From the NCBI GenBank assembly GCA_029706075.1, contig JAINUG010000114.1:1550001-1614000 (forward strand): a DNA stretch of 64,000 bases. The letters run 5' to 3'. This DNA comes from Aldrovandia affinis. Taxonomy: Eukaryota; Chordata; Actinopteri; Notacanthiformes; Halosauridae. A program made the translations under genes and the position numbers. The notes below the pieces were generated by a model. That model searched no databases, was not told the origin of the DNA, and worked only from the letters and a program-made list of their open reading frames with translations. Of this stretch, positions 55,668-64,000 are shown piece by piece (position 1 is the first letter of the stretch; every line of letters starts with the position of its first letter).

Positions 55668-55970
55668 ATATGAATTCCTACAATAGCCTTACATTACCAT
55701 ATCTATGACATTTAAGTAGCTCTGTTAGTAGTAGCTTCAATGACATTAGCTAGCTAGTTAGTATTCATACACTTAGCACCCGTTAGCAGAAGTTGCACTC
55801 ATAGATAATTAGCTTTCCACTAAACTGCTGGCTAAATAGTGATTGTGACAATGTCTTTAAAATATATATTTACAATAGTTGCTAACAAGCTAGCTATTTA
55901 AGGGGCTATTTAGGTTAACTATCTAGTTGTCTAAGGGAATTAAACTATTCAATATGACTACAAAGCTATA

Positions 55971-57181
55971 CACTACTGGTCAAAAGTTTTAGAACACCCC
56001 CCTTTTTCCAGTTTTTACAGAAATGTAAGCAGTTCAAGTCCAGTAAATAACCTGAAATGGTACAAAGGTAAGCGGTAAACTGTCAGAGGTAAAAAAATAA
56101 AAAAATAGTTTAGGTTACCAAAAACTGAAAAATAATGTATATTTCAGAGTTATAAAAAAAAGGCCCTACACTATCAAAAGGCATTTGGAAACTGGAGGAA
56201 ACTCTGACAGGAAGAGGTCTGGTAGACCCAAAGCCACAACAAAATTAGAAGACAAGTTTCTGAGAATCAACAGCTTGCATGATAAGCGGCTCACAGGAAA
56301 CACCTTCAAGCACAGCTTAACACTGATTAAAGTAAGGAAGTCTCAGTTTCAACTGTGAAGAGAAGACTTTGAGCTACAGGTTTGACAGGTCGAGTGGTAG
56401 TAAGAAAAGTATTGCTAAGTTGGACTACTGAAGACTGGAAGGTCTTATGGATCGATTAATCAAAATTTGAAATCTTCGGTTCATCACGCAGGGTTTTTGT
56501 ATGCCGTCAAGTAGGCAAAAGGATGGTTCCTCAGTGTGAGGAAGCGTGATGGTCTGGGGCTCTTTTGCTGGATTCAGAGTTGGCAACTTGCACAGAGTGA
56601 CTGGCACTCTGAACCAAAAGGGCTACCACAGCATTTTGCAGCGCCATGCAATACCCTCTGGTCTACGCCTAGTTGGTCAGGGGTTCATCCTACAGCAAGA
56701 TAATGACCCAAAACATACCTACAGGCTATGTCAGAACTACCTTAGAAGAAAAGAACAAGGCGGTAGGCTTCAAATCATGGAATGGCCAGCACAGTCTCCA
56801 GACTTAAACCCCATCGAGCTGGTTTGGGATGAACTGGACAGAAGGGTGAAAGCAAAGCAACCTACAAGTGCAACACATTTGTGGGAACTTCTGCAACAGT
56901 GTTGGGAAGAACTTTCAGAACAATATTTGATTTCCATTGTAGAAAGAATGCCACGAGTGTGTTCGGCTGTTATATCTGCAAAAGGTGGCTACTTTGATGA
57001 GTAAAAAATGTAGATTAAATTTTGTTAAACAAAACAATTCCATGATTTATTTTGTATCTCCAATTGTTTATTTGTTCTATGCTTTAATTACAGAGTACAT
57101 TGAAACATAAAACTGTAAATTGCGTAAATTTCAATAAAAACTGGAAAAATGGGGGTGCTCTAAAACTTTTGACCAGTAGTG
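55971..57181 (+). mobile_element. Tc1-like element with DD38E-type transposase
   Basis: Ends CACTACTGGTCAAAAGTTTT and the inverted CTTTTGACCAGTAGTG with TA outside each (55969-55970, 57182-57183). The left and right ends share about 54 bp; beyond that they differ, unlike the copy at 19819 with about 120 bp. Two stretches of the transposase present in the copy at 19819 are missing here (near 56418 and 56537), so it is not a full element. Confidence 0.9.
56546..57004 (+). pseudogene. Tc1-like transposase C-terminal half (DDE_3)
   Basis: An intact 152-codon frame ends with a natural-looking stop. It contains GSFAGFRVGNLHRVTGTL, the second catalytic Asp52 in ILQQDNDPKHT and Glu91 in SPDLNPIELVWDEL. 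Thirty-eight residues lie between them, a DD38E spacing rather than the DD34E of classical Tc1. The N-terminal half, with the helix-turn-helix and first Asp (relic RPKATTKLEDKFLRI near 56225), is broken by stops and deletions. The enzyme would cut and paste at TA sites. Confidence 0.85.
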
Positions 57182-57424
57182 TATGTGAAATGCCAGCTAG
57201 CTAGTGAGCAAACGTTAGCAACATGAGCAAATTAATCAATTAAGATGAATTGGATTAGCAAGGTTATGGGTTGCTACTGTATTGTTAGCTGGTTTGGCTG
57301 TCTGGTTATTAATTCACATTAGTTAAATCCAAATTGACTTGACTCTGGGGATACATGTGGGCAAGATGCTTAACAAAATTTGAAGTCATTCCAAGTTTAT
57401 CCTCAATTTTTCTCTTGCAGGTCA

Positions 57425-60400
57425 TGTTTAGTTTAGTTTAGTTTGAAGTTTATTAGGATACAACCCCTTGAGATGTCGCATCTCGTTTTCGAGGGGGTCC
57501 CAACATATATCACAACATTAATAGAACAACAAAAGTATGTCAAAAATAATATAATATAATAAAATAAAATACATTATTAATATGACAAAAAGCAGACAGA
57601 CAAGAGACAAAACACAACAAAGTCTACAACATCAACAGCATACATTGATTAATGAAGATATTGCAACCTAAAAGTGGCCAAAATGGCCAACAGTAGCTAG
57701 ATAAACATAGAAATAATGGATCTGTATATATATCAAATATATAAATCAATACATTATAATTATAATATATAACAACAATAATTACCAATAATAATTATTA
57801 TTATTATAATATATAATACACAATATAACAACAATATAACAAATACAATCAGTTATAAGTATCAAGTGACAGCTATAGGTATAACCATCCATTTTGATGA
57901 CTATCACTAGTAACAAGTGCATTCACTCTCAAAGTAAGAGGACAAGGCATGTTTAAACAGACCGAAAGATGATATGGATCTAATATTCGCAGGTAAATTA
58001 TTCCAATCTGCCGGGGCTTTGCACATAAATGCTCTTTTGCCAATTATTTTCTTTGCATGTGGGACAGAAAAATAAAGTTGTGTGGAGTGCCTAATTTGGT
58101 AATTTGAAGTAAAAAATACAAGATACTGTTTTAAATAAAGAGGATAATTTAAGTGAATTCATTTAAATATGAATTGAAGCCAGTGAATCTGTCTTCTTAC
58201 ATTCAAAGGTGGATAATTGAGTACCTGATACATTGTACAGTGATGAGTAAGAAATGGACATCCAAGAACAAATCTGCAAATTCTATTGTATGCTGTGTTA
58301 AGTGGAACCAGGTCAGATTTTGATGCATTTTGATAAACAACATCACAATAGTCAAGCATTGGCAGTATAAGTTGAGAAGCAATTTTCTTGCGAACACTGT
58401 GTGTAAAGCAGTTTCGTGATTGATATAAAACATTGATTTCGAAAGTTGACATTGCATAAAACATGATCAATATGTGATTTGAATGTGAGACTGGAATCTA
58501 ACCATACCCAAGATATTTAATTTTATCAGCTTTATGCAGAGGAGTGCCGTCATTACAGGTTATTACACAAGAACCAGGTCTAGATCTAAGTTTCTGTCTG
58601 GTACCAAAAATCATAATATAGGATTTAGTTTTATTGAGCAGTAATTTATTATGCAAGAGCCAGTCTTGTAAGATGTTGAAATCAGACTGAAGAGTAGCTT
58701 GAATTTGGGGTAGATCAGGTTTACATGTGAAAATGACGGTGTCATCAGCATAAAGTTGAGCACAACAGTTACTGAAAATAGATGGTAGATCATTCACATA
58801 AATAGAAAAAAGAAGTGGTCCCAATGTAGAACCCTGGGGCACACCTCTTTGCTGAATCAATAGATCCGATTTTTTTACCTGTATGACCACACATTGTTTT
58901 CTATTATGAAGGTATGAATTGAACCACATGATTGCATTTTCAGAGAGGCCAATAGCATGAAGTTTATCTAGGAGCAGATAACGATCAACAAAATCAAAGG
59001 CTTTAGTTAAATCGATAAAAATTGCACCTGTAAGTTTACCATTATCTGCAGCAGAGCACACATCATTGGTGAATTTCAGTAGAGCAGTTGTTGTGGAGTG
59101 ATTAGGCCTGAAGCCAGATTGAGATGGTGATAAAATATTATTAATACTAAAATAATCTTAGAGTTGATTATAAATGAATTTTTCAAAGACTTTGGCAATA
59201 GAACAGATAATAGATATGGGTCTATAATTATTAGAGTCAAGTACATCACCTCTCTTATGAAGAGGAGTAATCCGTGCACATTTCCAAATAGCTGGTAATT
59301 CACATGTTGATAATGAGAGGTTAAATAAATCTGCAAGTGGATACATAAGAACATTGGAAGCTAAATGGATAAACCTATTTTCTAAACCATCAAGTGAACC
59401 AGCACTACTGTTCACATTAGATTCATTAATGGCTTTCAGCACTTCAGTTGGTAAGATTGTCCTAAAAGAAAAGGAAGAACTGCAGCGAGGTGGCATATTA
59501 ATAACAGAGTCAGTGGTAGTATAAGATTCCGGTAATAGAGTGGAACAGACAGAGGAGAAATGCTGATTTAGTGCTTGGGCAACAGATAATGAGTCATGTA
59601 GAATTGTATTGCCATCTCTTATTTGATTAATAGAATGCATGTCTTTGGTGTTAGTAATGGATTTAATTTTGTCCCAGAATTGCTTGGGGTTCTTAAAATC
59701 TTTAGCAAGACAATCTTTATAATAATCAGATTTAGCATTATGTGTTTTTATCTTACTCATATTTCTAAGTTGCCTATATACTTCCCAATCAGCATTATCC
59801 CTCGTCTTTCTGAATGTTGACCATGCTTTGTCCCTCTGTCTAAAGAGACTAATAAGTTCGGGGCTGATCCAAGGGAGATGTTTACCCTTCACTTTAACAG
59901 TTTTCCAAGGAGCATGTCTATCAACAACATCCATAAGCTCTGTGCATAGAAAATCCCAGGCATCTTGTACATTGGGTATTAGTTGAAATCGGTCCCAGTT
60001 AATAGCGATCACATCATTAATAAATGAGTCTATATTCAGTTTCCTATATTGCCTGATATTGATCAGCTTTGGTGGCGATTTAGGTAGTTTGATTTTCCAT
60101 ACACAGTAGACAATTGAATGATCACTGAAACAGTCAGACATAACTACCAGCCTTCAGGATTCTATTAGGATGTGAAACAAGTATCCAGTCCATCAGAGAT
60201 TGGGTTCTATGGGTGATACGAGTGGGCTCATTAATTAGTTGGGTGACATTTAGACTACTTAGCAACATTTTTTTAACCTTATCAGATGATTTATCTAACC
60301 AGTTTTTATTAAAATCACCCAATAATATGATTTCGTTTCTAGAGGAAATTGAGTTAATTGTGGAGATTAAACAGTTAAAGGACTCAGCTGGCGAGGAGGG

Positions 60401-60680
60401 TGGTCTATATATGCTACCTATATTTATACGTTTATTTGCATGAAAGATAACCTTAATGAAAACACACTCAAAATGTTGAGGCTCAACTGTGGGTATGATT
60501 AACTCAGATGCAAGCTCAGAGGACACATATATAGCAACACCTCCTCTCCTGGAGCACCTATCAGATTTAAATAAAACATAATTTGAGATATCAATTTCAT
60601 TATCTGCGATGTCATTGTTGAACCATGTTTCAGAGAGAGTAATAATATTAAGTTTATGTAGTACAACCCATGCATGAAGT
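57425..60680 (-). mobile_element. Long LINE (CR1/Rex-group), 5'-truncated, minus strand
   Basis: The 3' tail, read on the minus strand, is CCTAATAAACTTCAAACTAA followed by repeated AACTA units down to 57425. A possible hairpin-like CTCGAAAACGAGAT precedes it. The coding part covers EN and RT over about 2.5 kb. The 5' edge is near 60680, in the endonuclease, where a SINE takes over. This family is distinct in tail and sequence from the 43.8-47.9 kb LINE. Confidence 0.85.
58159..60680 (-). pseudogene. LINE endonuclease-reverse transcriptase
   Basis: Read from the right: TLSETWFNNDIAD and RRGGVAIYVSSEL (EN), 130-codon frame with YRPPSSP, LLGDFNKNW; the 327-codon frame 60141-59158 with FSDHSIVYC (SDH block), the linker and RT fingers NNYRPISIICSIAKVFEKFI; then 187-codon frame 59061-58498 with IFIDLTKAFDFVD (Asp17), GVPQGSTLGPLLFSIYVNDL and QLYADDTVIF (Asp106-107); finally 58470-58159 with LPMLDYCDVVYQNAS. 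Breaks near 60.14, 59.1 and 58.49 kb. All main catalytic blocks are visible. Confidence 0.9.
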
Positions 60681-60681
60681 A

Positions 60682-60824
60682 GGACATTTTACTGAAGCAA
60701 TTCAGGCTAAGTTCCTTGCTCAAGGGTACAATGGCAGTGCCCCACCTGGGATTAGAACCTGCAAGCAGAATTCTCCTGGAGTTACAAGCCCAGCTCCCTA
60801 ACCATTACACTACACTGCCGCCTA
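60682..60824 (-). mobile_element. tRNA-derived SINE head, minus strand
   Basis: The minus strand starts GGCGGCAGTGTAGTGTAATG with A-box-like TAGTGTAATGGTTAGG and B-box-like GGTTCTAATCCC about 45 bases later, then GGGGCACTGCCATTGTACCC and TTGAGCAAGGAACTTAGCCT. This is the common fish tRNA-type SINE head and body start. The body stops at about 60682, at the LINE edge; its L2-like tail is absent. Confidence 0.8.
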
Positions 60825-60954
60825 ATCATTGATAATAAACTTTAACCAGTTACTTAACTGCAAGTCCAAGTTCAAGTCCAAGTCACCAATGGAAAGTCCA
60901 AGTCAAGTCATGAAAATTGCGCATTAACTACACTGCATTTTACACACGGATATA

Positions 60955-61469
60955 TAGGTAACTGCCAAAATAAAGGAAACACAAGTAAATGAAGGGCTCT
61001 GGCAGCTCTGTTATGGTGTGGGGTGGGGGGTTCTGGCATGGTTTAAGTCCACTAAACCCATTAGAATGCAAAATAAATGGCAATAAATACAAAGCCATCC
61101 TGATCCATCCTGTGGTGAAGCATTTCTATCCTGATTGGAGTGGCCTCTTCCAGGATGACAATGCCCCCATGCATAAGGTATGAATGGCCACTGAATAGTT
61201 TGATGAGCATGGAAATTATGTAAACCACATGCCATGGCTGTCTAAGTGACCAGATCTCAACCCAATTGAACACTTATGGGATATTCTGGAGCGGTGCTTG
61301 AGACAATGTTTTCCACCACCATCAACAAAACACCAAATGATGGAATTTCTTGTGGAAGAATGGTATTGCATCCCTCCAGTAGAGTTCCAGACACAGAATG
61401 TATGCCAAGGCTTGTGGTGGCCCAGTGTACACTTTATGGTGGTCTTCCCTTTATTTTGGCAGTTACCTG
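60955..61469 (+). mobile_element. Internally deleted Tc1-like element (DD37E-like family)
   Basis: Ends TAGGTAACTGCCAAAATAAA and inverted TTTATTTTGGCAGTTACCTG, TA on both sides (60953-60954, 61470-61471). The 515-bp interior is related to the transposase at 29527-32425: SGSSVMVWGGGFWHGLSPLN, then FQDDNAPMHKV, then PDLNPIEHLWDILE. The N-terminal half is missing, and stops are present after MHKV and before PDLN. Non-autonomous. Confidence 0.85.
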
Positions 61470-62849
61470 TATGTAGGCTCAATATCCCACAGATGGGAAT
61501 GACAATGATGCTTTGCCTGGGATTCGATCCTGTGAGATTTAAGAGATAAAACTGGAAGAGATAAAAGAGATATAATATTTCAGCAAAACACAACTTATTT
61601 CACACTTGAAAAAGACTTGGAAATCAGTACATTTACTTCACAGTATAAATCCTCTGTGTTTCTCTCACATTAGAAGCATTGTGTACATGTGGAGACTTGT
61701 GTATTGTGTACTGTCCTTCTTACAGCAGTTTAATAATCAACCGCCCAAAATTTGAACCCAATGGCCAGAAAGTCAGTGATTAAATTGTACAAAAACATGC
61801 TGTTTTTATGGCCCTTTTTTTCAAGCTACTGCTCATTACTGTTATTCTGACTTATTTACCCATACAAGAGTGCAGGAAAAGGCCATTAACAAGAGAACAC
61901 TACAGTAACTGTGTGATTATGTCTGTTTTAAGTGCAAATTGTATGGCTTGGAACCCTTCAACACGAGTTGATATATTTAAAAATCAATAAGTTCACTATA
62001 TTGATATTCGCTGTCTGCAACATCATTGTGTCTTGAATGTCATAAAGTCACCTACCTGTACATAATGCAACACCACCTATACTGTGTTAGATGTGCTCAT
62101 ACATACTATTTACTATGCATATTTCTGTTAATTAAAATACATTTCTAAAGCCTAACATGCTAAATCTGTCACTAATATCACCCTGTATGTAACTTGATTT
62201 CTTGACAATCACCATCGTCCAGTATATAAGTAACTATTGAGCCTTAACAGTTAATAGTTGCATTTAATAGTTAAATAAAAACTAAAATAGTCAATATTAA
62301 ATATATTTTAAGAGCACAAAACATTTATAAAAACCATACATTATGGATTATAAATAAAACTGCATGATGTGGGCCACAGCTTTTCACTTTACTACAAATT
62401 GTCTCTATTTTTTGTAGTGACAAATTTAGGGTGGTACTAAGAAATGACTAAAATAAAATGACTAAAATTAAAATGCAATGAGATTCTGGCATCCAATTCA
62501 TACATCCCACAAACAGTCCTAACAGTTTGTTGGGAAATATGAAGGAATATATCATACACATTTTTCAGTTTTTCAACCCCTCAATTTGGATTCAGGATGA
62601 TGGTCTTTCCAGCAAAAAATCCTCAATATACCAGTGCACCAAGTGTACTACAAACAACAATCTCTGCTGCAATATTGTCATCCTGAAAAAACTGATCAGA
62701 TTACTTGTTAAGTTGTACATGACACCCCTGATAACCCTCGACTCCTAGTTGTCCCCTATTAGAAACATCGGTCTGGCAAACAGTACCTCTCAAGCCATCT
62801 AAGAGGTCAAACCAGAGCAAGCTCCCATCTACCTTTCCCCACTAGCTTC
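61470..62849. other. Unassigned sequence
   Basis: No gene or element recognised in about 1.4 kb. Short open frames at 61808-61990 and 62527-62748 have no motif. Confidence 0.4.
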
Positions 62850-63520
62850 GTTAAAGTGAAAGCTTAAAAAGATACATTTGGATTCTTTGGTCTTAAGTAA
62901 TTTTAGACCAATATCCAACCTTAAGCAAAATACTGTAGAAGGTAGTTTTTAAGCACTTAAGTGATTTCTTAAATAATAAATCTTTATTGGAAAAGTTTGT
63001 CAGGCTTCCATGCTAACCATAGGACAGAATTTGCTCTGGTCAAATAAGTGAATGACCTTTGACTGAATGTAAGCTCTGAGGATGTGTCCATTCTTATTTT
63101 ACTGGACCTGACAGCTGCTTTTGACACTACAGACCACAGAAACCACAGAAATAGGTTGGTCTTTCTGACGGTGTCCTAAGTTGGTTGTATGCCTATTTAA
63201 CAGGGAGACAATTTATTGTCAGCCTAGGCAATAATTTTCAGAGAAAAAATAAATTTCTTTGGAATTCCTCTAGGATCAATTCTTGGCCCATTTTTATTCT
63301 CCCTATATATGCTCCCATTAGGTTAAATAATCTGTGATCATGTTTATGGCTAATAACACAGAGAGAGATAAATTATAAAGCACATTTGTTCATCGGTCAT
63401 CTACATAAAGTCTAAAGTGAGGAATCTAGGGGTCATTTTAGACTGATTTTTAAACCTCATATTGATAATGTAGCTAAAATCATTTTCAACTCAGGAATAT
63501 TGCACAAGTAAAACCTTTCC
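62850..63520 (+). pseudogene. Old L2-type LINE reverse transcriptase relic
   Basis: Plus strand fragments in changing frames: SNFRPISNL (about 62900), SILILLDLTAAFDTTDH (about 63090, RT first Asp), IPLGSILGPFLFSLYMLPLG (about 63270) and RNLGVILD (about 63430). These are the classic L2 RT blocks. Many indels and no open frame make it old. The YADD box is not readable. Confidence 0.75.
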
Positions 63521-64000
63521 TATTCTCATACCCATCCAATTCTGGTTCTGGTTTCTGTCCCCAAAATGTCTGGTAAAACGGATGCTTCCTTTTGAACTAC
63601 CAAAAATAAGTAATTCATTTCTGCTGAATGCAGTACTGCATCTACTACATCCGCTGCATCCTCTCTTTCTTTAGCACACCCCTTGTAAACAGTGTTTACA
63701 TTCCCCAGTGAAACATAGCAGCGGATGAGAGTGAAGAACTATGGAAGAGGTATTAGAAAAAGCAATTAATAAAACGTGCAGTATTAAAGCTATACCTGGT
63801 TTTAAGGCACTGCAATGCCTTTGTTTAAAATGTTGCATTTCGGATAAGGATGTTCTGGTGACCGGGTCTCTATGATCAGTCACACGCTCCCAGGATCTAA
63901 CATTGCGATGAGATATAGAGTTTATGAAAGACTCCCCCACCACTGGAAGTTAGGATTAGTTATGTCAGGGGTTATGAGCCCCCTCACACTAATCCATCTA
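63521..64000. other. Unassigned sequence
   Basis: No gene recognised. A 90-codon minus-strand frame (63671-63943) has no known motif. Confidence 0.4.

Noticed and set aside
60682-60824. Functional tRNA gene
   Set aside because: A- and B-box-like sequences exist, but no complete cloverleaf is evident and the body is that of a SINE.

Overview
The window looks like teleost fish DNA, and I find no host gene I can defend. It is almost entirely a graveyard of transposable elements. The evidence for a fish is the mix of families: several Ty3/Gypsy elements including chromodomain types, two Tc1-like families (catalytic spacings close to DD37E and DD38E), CR1/L2/Rex-group LINEs, an L1/Tx1-type LINE, a hAT, a PIF/Harbinger with a Myb-like gene, and three L2 tails ending in the stem-loop-like GTCGCTCTGGATAAGAGCG region with TGTAA-type repeats, as described for UnaL2-related eel and other fish elements. 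The tails hint at, but do not prove, an eel-like lineage.

Layout. 0-6 kb: a solo LTR with a 6-bp target duplication, a tiny CAG-flanked MITE, a Z-DNA-prone tract and an LTR-like repeat. 6-11 kb: a minus-strand L1/Tx1 element split by a hAT with terminal repeats and an imperfect 8-bp target duplication. 11-17 kb: a minus-strand Gypsy (Gypsy-1) with gag, protease, RT, RNase H and integrase relics and a perfect 33-bp fold-back in gag. 17-22 kb: L2 debris, a non-autonomous Tc1, a TG microsatellite and an LTR. 22.4-28.2 kb: a chromodomain Gypsy (Gypsy-2) with most pol motifs readable; an L2 tail sits in its 5' LTR. 29.4-32.4 kb: a DD37E-like Tc1 that hosts a SINE-like insert and a Harbinger, which itself hosts an L2 fragment. 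32.4-33.6 kb: LINE tail and a lone Tc1 end.

35.4-48.0 kb is the most structured part. A chromodomain Gypsy (Gypsy-3) that lacks RT and RNase H was invaded in gag by a LINE. A block spanning part of Gypsy-3 and most of the LINE, about 5 kb, is then present twice in direct tandem, joined with 2 bp of microhomology. The two copies differ by roughly 20 visible changes, many of them single-base homopolymer indels, plus one 52-bp deletion that removes an RT catalytic motif from the first copy. Gypsy-3 gag resumes after the second LINE copy at 47.9 kb.

48-64 kb: an RNase H relic running straight into an LTR (order reminiscent of Gmr1-type Gypsy), a minus-strand LINE, an LTR, a deleted Gypsy (Gypsy-4) whose 5' LTR is fused to RNase H/integrase, a DD38E-like Tc1, a long minus-strand LINE with EN and RT, a tRNA-type SINE, an internally deleted DD37E-like Tc1 and an old L2 RT relic.

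Nearly every coding region carries frameshifts or stops, so none is expected to be active as it stands. All family names rest on motif reading without database searches.
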